The notes beneath the pieces were generated by a model, which saw nothing but the letters and a program-made list of their open reading frames with translations, was not told where the DNA came from and ran no database searches. From positions 5,947,642-6,011,641 of the forward strand of contig OZ022595.1 in assembly GCA_963669155.1 (NCBI GenBank): a stretch of DNA of 64,000 nucleotides, in the 5' to 3' direction. The stretch's first letter is position 1, and the number at the start of each line of letters is the position of its first letter. Below are positions 34,227-45,700 of the stretch, piece by piece. This stretch comes from Arbacia lixula. Taxonomy: Eukaryota; Echinodermata; Echinoidea; Arbacioida; Arbaciidae. The position numbers and the translations under genes are program-made.

Positions 34227-35021
34227 CACACCTTCGGGGAGCGATTTCCGCCCTTGGCTTTCTTGTTTTCCAGTTAAGGAAATCATTCCTGCTCTTCTAG
34301 GGACTCTGAGGGGTAGTCATCTTTCCATGGTGTTATATCGGTGGTTGCTTCGTCCTCTTCTGCCATTTGTTGTGGAGCTTTTTCTGTAGAAAACAATCAC
34401 AAATAATCACCATGGCTTATAGGTCACAATCCCGGGTAACACTGCATAAATAATATAACATCGCTAAGTTATAGTAAACGTATTAGGTTGGAACTTGGCA
34501 AGAATGGTTTAGCGATATTAATTCATATTCTTTTAGTATATACTATTTATTTCTTGGCAAAATATTGAGCGCACTAATGGTATCACACATTTGGTAACAG
34601 CTCGATGCTGTTTTTGCTATTTAAGTTTTTTATTTAGGTTGTGGGGCAAGCTGCTCAGCGATAAAATGACTCATTAAACATAATTACATTTTTTTATTTG
34701 ATGTGAAACAATCAAATCGGAGAAATGACTACGTGACAAATAAGCGACCAGAAATGTAAACAAAAAACACTACATGAAAATGAAAACGGGTATATCTAAT
34801 ACGAAGGAAAAAAATAATACTGCTACTACTACTACTACCACCACTTCTACTATTGTAAGTAAAACTATTTTTTCATGAGAACAATCTATAGCCATCATAA
34901 CTTAAGTCAATGTGAGGGTGTAAAAACAAGATGTATCTACATTATAGACGTCATCATATAGCAACTGTTCAAATCTGCGTCAAAAAAGCTGAAGTATGAA
35001 ATCTATTGATAAAAATGTCAA

Positions 35022-35364
35022 CTTTCGCTAGTGATAACCGTTTGTCTCGGAATGTATGCTCAACAGAATCTAACAACATCACGACGTTTCGTACGCCGTA
35101 ACAAATTACCGCCCAACGATGCTAGCCGTATCAGCGGTCTATTGTTTGGTCGAGCATCCGGGTGCGCCGGCAAAAAGTATTGGTCTGTCCATGAGTTGGT
35201 TTCGGTTAGTGCGCTGCACTGACCAAAGGGTATTTAAACCCATCACACCTGACGAAGTGTTGCAGCGGCGCACAAAACGTCGTGGTCTGTTGGCCATACA
35301 TAGCGAGGCAAACGATTATCAATAGCAATTTATCCGCAGTGAGTGACATATTTAGCATTAATGT
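35022..35364. mobile_element. Foldback MITE, copy 1
   Basis: gataaccgtttgtctcgg..atgtatg.tcaacaga near 35033 is the inverse of catacatagcgaggcaaacg near 35295-35315. This gives ~60-bp inverted arms around a CpG-rich core with the phrase acacctgacgaagtgttgcag. A diverged inverted copy lies at 51237-51560 in an intron of the receptor gene. No coding potential; the small frames here are shadows. Confidence 0.65.
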
Positions 35365-35476
35365 CAACTTTGTTATCAACTGCAAACCAGAACAAAATTT
35401 CAAATCACATACACAGGGCACAAGTTGATACTAACAAAGTACTTGATATGCTTCAACGTAAAACATACGTATCTAC

Positions 35477-36434
35477 CCAGGTAACAAAAAAAGTTTTCAA
35501 AACGTTCCTAGTAGGTTTTTGGTAGTTCAATAAACCGTTTTATGGGCGTCAAAATGTGGTTTAAGACGTTTTAAAACATTTTATTGGACGTTTTAAAAAC
35601 GTTTTTTAAACGTTTACAGAACCTAAAAACCCTTTTGAAAACTCGAGAGGTACAGAGCTTTTGATAATATTCTGTGGACGTTTTTAGAACGTACAGAAAA
35701 CCTTTAAAAAAAGTGTTTAAAAACCTTTAAGAAACGTTTTTAAAACGTTTCAAGAACGTTTAAAAAACCTTTTAAAACACGTCTAAAACATTTATTTATG
35801 ACCAGTTTGAAAAAATACATGGATATACACGCACACACAACCCTAACCCTATATTAATCTTATCCTAATCATTTCTTATCAGACCCTACTTCTACCGTAT
35901 TTTAAACACGCTGACATTCATATATATAGTACTACGGTAATATGCTCCTAAATTATTGGTTAGTACCACTAAAGATGAATATTTTCTTGTAATAATTGAT
36001 GTCTGCACGATTCGGTGGCATTTATTGTTTTAATCGTTAAATTTCAAAACGTTTATTGGAATGTACATAAAGAATGTATTCTATCTAGTTTTGTACCGTT
36101 TATCTATTAGAATATGACACAAGTCAATAGGCCTAATGCATGCATGAATATTCATGAGCATCTGAGTACGAGGACTTAAAGGACCTAACAAAATGTGTTG
36201 TAAACTTCCTATATAAAACGTTCTGTAAACTTCCTATACAAAACGTTTTGTAAAAGTCCTATACGAAACGTTTATTTTGTAACGTCACAAAATGTTTTTA
36301 AAACGTTCTCAAAAAACCTTTAGTCCAATTTTTAACGTTTTATAAACGTTTAAAAATATTAATTTAGGACGAAGACGTACAAAACCTAAAAAAAAAAAGT
36401 TTTTAAAACCTTCTGAAAAAGTTGTGTGTTTGCT
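35477..36434. mobile_element. AACGTTTT-rich inverted-repeat element
   Basis: About 950 bp. The left part is packed with aaaacgtttt words after caggtaacaaaaaaagtttt; the right part mirrors this, ending aagttgtgtgtttgctg, whose complement cagcaaacacac resembles the left tip. The middle is AT-rich with a cctaaccctatattaatc stretch. The dense AACGTT palindromes let it fold extensively. The same tip and a tacgtcttcgtcctaaat phrase occur at 10001-10060. Non-autonomous; class unknown. Confidence 0.65.
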
Positions 36435-37540
36435 GCGTATGCTGTGTTAGCATTTCAGGTTGACTGGCTATAAATTCTTTTATTGCATGTAGACATGCCG
36501 AAAAAAAATACAAGTGTGTGAGAACTAACTATCCACAATGGTCCCCTATATGACTGAAGCTAATAGCTACACGGTACGTTCAGAAATTGATGATGAGTGG
36601 AAACAGTCCGGCGGCATAGCTCGATATTTTGACGTAATTGTTAACTTTTGTCTAAAAGCACCGGACTTGGCACTCACGTAAAATGATGTACTACACGCAA
36701 AGTTGGATACTGAGCACTCTCGGAACTTCCCCCCGTCTTACTACTCCCCCTAACACTTGTTCTTCTCCCCCTCTCTTGCTTTCTCATGTACCTTTCTTCC
36801 CTCCCCCACCCCCTCACCCCCACACCACTCACCCCCCCCCCCCCCCCCTGCCCACCTTGAACCCTTCTCTCTGGCCTTGTTCGTCTTCCGTAAATTGATT
36901 TAAGCATAACAATTTGGATACGAATCTTTTCTACATGTCATGTGCATAGTAAGGGGGAGGAGGGTTGGTCAAATAAACTCCTTTTATACAAGAGAAAAGG
37001 GGCAGGGGGTGGAGTAGATTTTTTGTTAAAGATGTGTGTATGCAGTAGTCCTCAATGACAATGGTACTCAATTTTAAAGTACATTTGGAGAGAATATAGG
37101 GACGTTTAGATCTGAACCACATGCACAAAATACTTCTCTAACAAGCATCAGAGTTCAACTTTGGAGAGCTATAACTATATTTCATGAAATGGAATGTCAT
37201 TGATTTTTATACACAATATAAAACGTATACAAAGGAAGATTTCGAAACGTTTAAGTACATTAGTGAGAAAGAATTTTGAAATATGAACCAAAACGTAATT
37301 GTAGAAATTGTGGCCCCCATTGCTTCCCTGGGCAAAATTCAAGAGGGCTCAATATCCCAATTTGCTTAGATTTCACATGTGTGCCAAATTTGGTGCTTTG
37401 AGACAAAAGTGAACAATTGTTTAGCTATTATTCGCTGGACAAGTATAGTCATGAGAGCTAATATTTATAGAGGAAAGGAAGTGGGAAAGGACGGAGTGAG
37501 AATAAAACAGGAGCGAATGAAATGGACATGCGCAATCATC
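36435..37540. other. Gap without a recognised gene
   Basis: A pyrimidine-rich stretch with C-runs (36725-36850, including C18) lies here. A 110-bp relic of the composite repeat's right end (ccaaatttggtgctttgagacaaaagtg) lies near 37385-37415. The remainder shows nothing. Confidence 0.5.
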
Positions 37541-37544
37541 TTAA

Positions 37545-37932
37545 AGGGAATATACTGTACTGGGAAGACAAAACTACCTTCAAAATGTGATCGTGAGCAA
37601 TCTTCTTGCCAATGGTCTTAACTTTATGTATTGTCCATTTTAGAAACTTGCTGAAAGTTATTTGCCCTCATATGATCCACATTAGGAGAAATAAGTGATC
37701 ACAAAGTGATCATAAGTGATCACAAATCACAAATCCTCACATTGTTCGGGCCGAACATTTCAAGGATTTGTGATTAAATCACTAATTACTCCAAACGTTG
37801 ATAATTTGAGAGTAAATAACATTCATCAAGTTTCTAAATTTGACAATACATGAATTTAAAACCATTGGCAAGAAGATTGCTCACGATCACATTTTGAAGG
37901 CATTTTTGTCTTTCCAGTACAGTATATTCCCT
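37545..37932. mobile_element. 388-bp foldback MITE in a TTAA target
   Basis: Starts AGGGAATATACTGTACTGG and ends with its reverse complement. It is flanked by TTAA at 37541-37544 and 37933-37936. The arms pair for about 150 bp (including caaaatgtgatcgtgagcaa and cttcttgccaatgg), leaving a centre with tgatcac repeats and a gttcgggccgaac palindrome. A TTAA duplication indicates mobilisation by a piggyBac- or Kolobok-type transposase (family knowledge). Confidence 0.85.
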
Positions 37933-37936
37933 TTAA

Positions 37937-38653
37937 CACAAGTTTGGAATGGGTGACATAGTAATAGTGCCTATACACTTTATGAGCTGTTACTTCAAGG
38001 TGTTAGAACAACATGTTAAACGAAATGGCAGGCATGACATAGCTTTTAACAGGAAGTTCCCACAAAGTGTTAGTTTCTCTGCACATAGTCTGTGGAGGAA
38101 CGCTATTGCATCGGCCAATTTAATAGGGTTTTTAACCAAAAATATGCCAGCTCTGATCTCTCACATCCCCACATGCACAGCAAGCAGTTGATGATCTTAT
38201 AAGAGCGCTTTAACTCATTATACGTCATTAATATTTACACAAATAACCCATTCACATCCACAGGGCCGAGATTTTGCCACTCAAAGGGTACAACAGAAGC
38301 TGAAAGCTGCAGCAATAGCGATTTTTTTCGTATTAATTCGGTATTACATGACAGCAATTCCACTGACCAAGGCATGCAAGATTCAATTCAATACCGGAGA
38401 AAAATTGCACTTACGACGTCTGCATGAAACGCTTTGGAAAAAGTGTAAAAGACATTAATAAAAATAACATTTTTTATGACAGCATTAGTTGCACATACAA
38501 ATCACAAGAGTATAAAAAAGATGTATGTTAAAAATGCAATTTAAAATATACATTATCACACATTATTCATTTACTCCAATAAAGCTCTTCACGCGATGGC
38601 GCTCCCCTTCTCTGTAGTTTTATATTGTAATAAGAAATCTGCCCTCTATAGCG
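37937..38653. other. Gap without a recognised gene
   Basis: AT-rich unique-looking sequence between the TTAA element and a tandem duplication. The open frame at 37949-38191 has no recognisable family. It could hold 3' untranslated sequence or cytoplasmic exons of the minus-strand receptor gene if that gene extends further, but none was recognised. Confidence 0.4.
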
Positions 38654-39300
38654 AATTGTCAAGATAAACACCTCCATGTACTACAATTATCACTAATAAT
38701 ACCATTGATTTGAATGCTATTCAAATATCTCTGAAGCTTCAATTAGAGCAGCCTTAGACTAACGCTATTTACTTGATAACAAATTTCCAAACAAATAAAA
38801 GAGCAAAAAAAACCCCGAAAATCAATTTATTTGTATTTTGATTTCAACGAATAAAGATTCTTTTTAAATAGAAGGTTGAAGAGTATGAACAAAATATTAT
38901 ATTGAAGTGGAAGAATATGGACGTAAGGGTGTATTACAGAACGTTGTCATAGTCATATACGAGTCTTCTCAACAGAAATTACTTACAAATCGTTCAGAGT
39001 GTGTCAAGATAAACACCTCCATGTTAATACAATACAGTGCGTGTAATTCAAGTAAACCAAACAAACTACTGCAATTATGAATAATAATACCATAATAGTT
39101 TTCAAGTTTCAATAGCCTCAGCCTACCCCTATTTTCTTTAAAAAAATCAAAACAAATGCAGGAACAAGAAAAAATAAGTCGATTTCTTTGTATTGTATTG
39201 ACGGAGGTCAATATGGACGTAAAGGTGTATTACAGAACGTTCGTCGTAATTATATACGAGTCCTTTGAAAATAAGTGACTTGTAAATCGTTCATAGTGTA
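38654..39300. repeat. ~345-bp direct duplication
   Basis: gtcaagataaacacctccatgt at 38658 recurs at 39002. The linked phrases (aataccat, atatggacgtaagggtgtatta, tatacgagtcttc, caaatcgttcagagtg) recur in order, with the second unit ~40 bp shorter. It lies just downstream of the last receptor exon, on the 3' side of that gene. Confidence 0.8.
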
Positions 39301-39514
39301 CGAAGGTGGGCTTAAGCGATGTGACATATTATAAACCACTCTGCAACAAAGTAACTTTGCTGAAGTCATTTAATTTTTACATATTTTTCTACTCATTGGA
39401 AAGTTGTATAGATTATTATCGTATCGAGAATGCAAAACCAGTGGTGCCCCTTATAATAATGTGTAAGCTGTGATATTTCAAGCGTGCAATTTAAAGAACC
39501 CACTTAAATTTGAC

Positions 39515-39705
39515 CTAGTTCACATAATACCTGATGAGCTGAAGCTTCATTATGACATAGTTTCGACTGCGGGGGATAGCTAAGACGATGATGATAGTAA
39601 TGATGAATGGGGCGATGATGACATTGATGACGATAGTGTAGTTGAGAACTGTCCCAGGACTATTAGTCGAGTAAGAATTAACAAAATCCTCCGTTGATCC
39701 AAAAT
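39515..39705 (-). CDS. Receptor exon 7: transmembrane segment and tail
   Basis: The acceptor (tttgtttatgcaaaaag) precedes AT-TTT, which with the final G of the sushi exon makes an Asp codon in frame. The exon encodes a ~22-residue Ser/Thr/Asn-rich stalk with an N-glycosylation site (NYT). The hydrophobic helix IVINVIIAPFIITIIIVLAI follows, then basic residues (PRSR) as a stop-transfer signal and a short tail ending YYVN before TAG. An alternative is that it is internal, because ATCAG|GTATTA could act as a donor before the stop and the tail would continue. Assignment to this gene rests on strand, phase and the need for an anchor, not on homology. Confidence 0.5.
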
Positions 39706-42700
39706 CTTTTTGCATAAACAAAACACAAAACATGAATTCAAAACAAATTACAGTCTGGTGACGTACGCCTTTGTCCGTGGCAACGGAAACCCAAAATGCA
39801 AATATGTGGGTTAAACAGAAGCGTACACATTTTTGGAATTGTATCTATGTCTACCACATATTCATGAACCTGTACTGCTGGTGAAAGTATAGGAAGCATT
39901 GTATTTGTGTTAAAAGACCAATTCGTAGATAGGCCTATATAGGTTGAACAATGAACTGGATTAGATATTAGAAGAATTATTACTTTTTTTACGTTTCATA
40001 GAGTGCACCGCCCTTAACAAAAATATATTTTTTTTAACCGTGTATTTGCAGACATCTACAAGAAGAAAACAAATTCTAAATCATGAATCTCACCTATTTC
40101 CTGTTTATGAATTAGTTCTCAAAACGTGTTAGCTCAGGACTCAATTAACTTTTTTAGCCAGATTGTTTTAAATGTCTGGTCATTTTGATTCATAATAAGG
40201 TTTAACTGCCAAAGAAGAATTGGTGAGCTGTTAGTGTTGTAGCCCGTTGCCATGGAAGTTACAAGTACTGGTAAATCAAGCGTTTCTAGCGGTGCCACTC
40301 ACTAACATCGTTTTTCAGCAACACTGTTTCGTTTCAGTCAGGAATTTACTGGCTTCACTCATCAATGATGAGAGAATACGCCATTTTAGGAAAGAGAACA
40401 GTGAGAAAACAAATGGGTCAATAGAGAAAATTGGTACGTGAAGGAACAAACGAAGAAGTAATAACATATTGAAAAGAAATTCGTTTAAAGTAAACTGTCA
40501 GAAATAACCAAATTCATAGATCTCAAATAAACTACCACTGTTACGCATGCGATGTGCAGTGATTAGCTTTATATTCATGTTCAGAATAACATACCAGGCT
40601 TAGCTTTAGTGCAATTTACGCAGTGTCATTATGTGAAGAAATACGAAAGATAAATAACGTATCAAAATTTTACATCTGTATGCGCATAGACAGTTGAATT
40701 TCTAACCATTGCAATACACATACGCACATGACTGGACCATTCATGTATAAGGATATAGGTATAAAGTGATATATATTTACACTCTTAAAAAATAATTTTA
40801 TGTCACATGATGGGGCAAGTTTTGGGGAGCAGGTTTCGTGATAATTCATTATTCGAATGTAAAATTAGATTTTCACTTTTTTACAAATCAGGACATAAAT
40901 CAGATGATCAATTCATAACACAACAATAATCTGATACAGAAAATGTGGTCCTGATTTGTCAATGAGTTTTCATTTCATTTCATTTATTCAACCATCATAA
41001 AAACGAAACAACAAAAATACAAATATTTACAAACATAAAATAATGGTATGGACCCCTTGAAAGCAAATCTGCTTATGGGCGAGACCCTTAACAAAGCACA
41101 ATACAAGCATAGTGATAAACAAACATATAAAGGAAATCAAATTAATCAATTAATTTGCATAATCACACACAACACGCACACACATATACTCATTCATGCG
41201 ACAAAACGAGAGGGGAAGAGGAGAAGAGAGAAAAAGACCAGGGGAACAAAGAAAAAACAACGAGGAAAAGAGGTACATTGTAAGGGAACTATTGAACAAT
41301 AGATGACGTGTTTTTAAATACAGATTGTTTGAGAAGAAATTTAAACCGTGTGATGGTTGAACTAGATTCTATATTATTATCAAGGGAATTTCATTCTTGC
41401 ACACCAATCCAAAGCGGATTGAGTGGGAAACCAAAGTGGAACGAGAGAACGGTTGGCGGAGATTATTTATCTGAAGAGTTGGATATGAGTGCAATGAAGA
41501 ACTAGACTGGAACATATGAAGGAAGGCAGAGGGAAGGACGCCCTTGTTAAATTTATAAATGGGCAATAAAGTATTTACTTTTACTAGATGAAGAAAAGGA
41601 AGTGCTCTTAATTTTATAAATATAGGAGAACTTGGACTATTATAACTGCTGTTAGTAATACAAGGTATTGCCCGCTTCTGTAGAATGTGTAATTTATTCA
41701 ATTTTGAATGATATGTATTGCCCTATATTATATTGCAATAGCTGAGATGCGGCTCTACAGTGGAATTATAAATGTATAATAATATTTTTAAAGGTAAGAA
41801 ATTCTTTAACATATATAAGACACCAATACTTCTTGAAAGCTTAGAACAGACATGAGTAATGTGATATTTCCAGTCAAGTGATTCGTGAATGATAACACCC
41901 AGAAAATCAATGGTGTTTCTTCTTTCAATTACAGCATTTTCAATTTTAACAGGATCAATAACATCTGTACCGTACCTCCTTCTGGTATGAAATATGACAT
42001 ACTTTGTTTTATCATAATTAAGTAGTAATATGTTACATTTTAACCACTCATTTAATTTAAATAATTCCTTATTCAAAATAGTAATACGATCATGGATGCG
42101 AGGACAAGAATAAGCAGTAACAGTAACTTCAACAAGAGTTAATAATATCATTAATATACAAAATGAATAGAACAGGTCCAAGCACAGAATCTTGTGGTAC
42201 GCCGACTCAAACATCCATATAAGCTGATTCGACACCATCAACCACCACGTACTGTTTTCTGTTTGACAAATAATTCTCAAACCACTGAAGTGGTACCATA
42301 ATAATATGGCTTTTGTAAAAGAATGTGGTGATCAATGGGGTGTCAAATGCCTTGGATAGGTTCATGAAAACCCCACAACAGTAGTTACCTTCATCAAGTT
42401 GCTGTAAAATGTAGTAATAGAAATATGAAATACCTAAATTCAAATTGTTCAGGAATTATACATCTATATTTAGTGAGAAAAATTATAAAATTGTTTGTGC
42501 ATATTTTTTTTTCTAACATCTTTGCAAACACAGATAGCAGTGCAATAGGCCGATAATTTTCAATATTTTCTAAGTTATTTTCTTATGCAAATTAATTATT
42601 TGAGCTATTGTCATTTTATCGGGGACTATTCCAAAGCATAATGACTTATTAAAGATATCACAAAGGAAATTTGCATAATAATGTATACATTCTTTGGCTA

Positions 42701-45700
42701 CTTTAATTGAAATATCATCGGGGCCGTTTGAATTTGACGCGTTCAAAGATGAACAAATTTCAACTATATCACTGGGTAAAAGTAGTTTAACAAAAAATGA
42801 GTTAGGGTTACTAGCCGTGAGGTATTCCTGAAATGAATGTATTGATACAGGTATTGAATGAGAGAGTCGCTTACCAACATTGATGAAATATGAATTAAAT
42901 TCATTAGCAATGGCCTGTCTAGATGATGATTTCAAATTACCTAAAAACATATTTTGTGGGAAACTACTGGCTTTCTTTTTACCCAACAATGAATTAATTT
43001 GTCTCCACGTTTTTGAAATCTCCTTTTAAAGCAAAAAATAAATTATTGTAATACTTTCTCTTTGCAGCTCTTATGATATTTGTTAATTTGTTTTTATAAT
43101 CAATATATTTCTTCTTATGCTGATCAGTAGGTTTTTTTCCTGCTGGCTTCATAGAGTCTATGTTTACGTTTTATAGACTTTAGTATACCATCCACAATGC
43201 ATGGCTTACGCAATTTGCATCCCTTTTTACTTTTACAAGTTTTAACAGGAAAACATTCATTATACAAAGAATACAGTTGATCAAAGAATATATCATAACA
43301 GTCACTGACAATAGTGCATTCATATACCTGTGACCAATCAATTGACAGAAACTTTTGTTTGAATAAATTAATGTTCAAATCATTTATCAAGCGTGTTGTA
43401 ACCTTGGTCTGGTATCGATTATTACAATAATATGTTGGTATATTCCTACATATACAATATATTGGACAGTGATCTGACAAATCAGAGTAAATAAGTCCAG
43501 TATAATTTTTTAGATTGAATGGTATTGGTGAATATGTTGTCTATTAAAGTTGCACTGCTGCGAGAAATGCGTGTGGGTTTGTAATAAGTGGGAACATATT
43601 ATGTGAGAATATGGTATCTAAAAAGTCGTTAGTGTTCTCATGGATTCCATGGTTAGGATGATTTATATTAAAGTCGCCCATGATATATATTCATTTTTTT
43701 TCACTTTTCAATATTTGTAGTACAGATTGCATTTTCTCATTGAAAGAAGACATATCAGAATCAGGCGGTCGATATATACAACCAATGATAATAGATTTAT
43801 CCTTCTGAGAGATTTCCACAAAGATAAGTTCATAGTCATTAACAGAACATGATAGATCAGAACGAAATATATATGTAAAGTCATTTTGTATATAAAGGGC
43901 AACTCCACCACCTATCCTGTGTGGTCTACACAAATTTATAAGAGAATAACATTCAATATCATACACATTGATATTCATATTACTACTAAACCAAGTTTCA
44001 GATACTGCAACTACACTGAAATCGTGATCAAGGGATGACAATAATAATTGTAAATTTATCAAATTTATTTTCTAAACTTCTTGCATTAAGGTGTAACATA
44101 GAAAATGCATATTTCTTATCACGAATTTTATTATTGAAATCTTTGCAGAAACTAACTTAAATTAGAGCCACCATCTGAAAATACATTCTGTTTATATTCA
44201 TTCAGCTGATGAAAGGAGTTTGGATTAAATGGATTTATTTTCAAATATTGTAATTTATCTAAATTGGTATGGGTATTTAAGCGGAAAAACATACATGGTC
44301 AAGTATAGCTCATCGTCATCAATAACATAATTGAATGGGAAAATATCAGATAAACACTTATACATAACCATAGTTAAGTAGAAGATGATAAAGAAGATAA
44401 AGATGAGTTGTCGCAATTTACACACACACACTTTCACAAATGTAAGTTAAACAGAACGAAATAATGAACACAATAAGAAGAGTAATATTACAACTGAGAC
44501 AGAGGCATGTAAGTAGCCTGACAAAAAAATAACAGTCAAATTGACATCACGTGAAGGATCAAAAACGACTCCTAGCCTCTCTCGACAGAGTGGATGTATT
44601 AAGAGTTCTATTGAATATTCAAGCGATTTCTGTCTACCAAAATATTGATTAATGAAATATCACGAAACCTGCTCCAAAACAAATTTGACATAAGCGCATC
44701 TTTCTTGGAACCCTCCTCTCCAGTTCGTAGTCGGTTTAGGGTGAACCATTCTGTGCGAGGTAGGATTGCACCTGATGGCGACGTTGTGTTGGGGGAAACT
44801 GTGTATTGAGTGGATAGTAGGGTCTCATACCAGCAAGTTCTCCATCTCTCGAGGATGTTGAATTTGGAGTCACTGAGGGTTGGTGCGTGGAGGGAGAAAG
44901 AGCGGCAAAAAGGCAGGCGTTGACGTTCCAGATGAGAGTTGTGAACAAGGTCGTGTAGGGGATGCTCGGTGTTTAGCGAGGCCTTGTTCATCAGTCTGTA
45001 TGTGTGGAGTTCTCTACGAAGTGCGACGCCAGCTTACACTGGCAAAAGTTAAAATGCTGCGGATCGCAGACAGCCAGTGATGATTCCCAAGGTCTCATTG
45101 AGAGCGATTACAGCTTGTTTGTGTATACGTTCCGACACCATGCTAGGGCGGCGTATTCTGCAGCGCTGAAGACTAAGGCGAGGGAACTGCCAGACGACGA
45201 GGGAAGTTGTTCCTAGATGACAATTTGGCACGTAGTGATTCGAGGTCATCATCATATCCGTACTGTAGTGATGTTGTAAGAGGGAGGTCACTGATGTCGA
45301 TGTCAAATAACATGGGGGCCACTAGAGAGCTTTGAGGAACTCCGTTTCTGTGGCATCGTGGGCAACTGGACTGTCCATCACTTGAACTTTTTCTACCTTG
45401 AATACTGTGATATGGATGTCACGGAAAAATGGCGACTTTAAGCTGTGATTGGTCAGAATATTGGTGATGAATTGCTCTACACGGCGGTCAGGGTGGGTCT
45501 GGTTTCAGGGAAATGCCCTGGTGCAACACAGTATACAGTCAAGTCCACCAAGATGGCACCCGCCTTGTGATGTTTTGCAAAGCTGGGTGTTATTTGAAGG
45601 CTTCACGATCTGATTTACGATGCTGCGCCCGCGTCGGAAGCCTGCTTGAGCATCAGGAAGTTGGGGGTCAACTATTGGCTCCAGCCGGACCAGAGGTAGT

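Larger units (their letters stand above)
32455..35021. other. Gene-poor stretch with homopolymers
   Basis: No accepted gene. Noted parts: a G/C-rich hairpin-like block at 33005-33045 (gtgggggtg..C18), three 12-bp repeats at 33419-33454, a homopolymer cluster at 33936-34226, an (act)n stretch at about 34820-34850 and AT-rich unique sequence elsewhere. The open frames here are short and overlap on both strands. Confidence 0.5.

Noticed and set aside
39515..39733. Use of the ATG at 39733 as the start of a small membrane protein
   Set aside because: The preceding bases form a plausible splice acceptor and the phase matches the sushi exon; the exon interpretation explains more.
40338..40433. Plus-strand exon-like frame (acceptor tttcgtttcag, donor ttg|gtacgt, phase 1-1)
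   Set aside because: Only 96 nt, no homology, no neighbouring plus-strand exons; opposite strand to the receptor gene.
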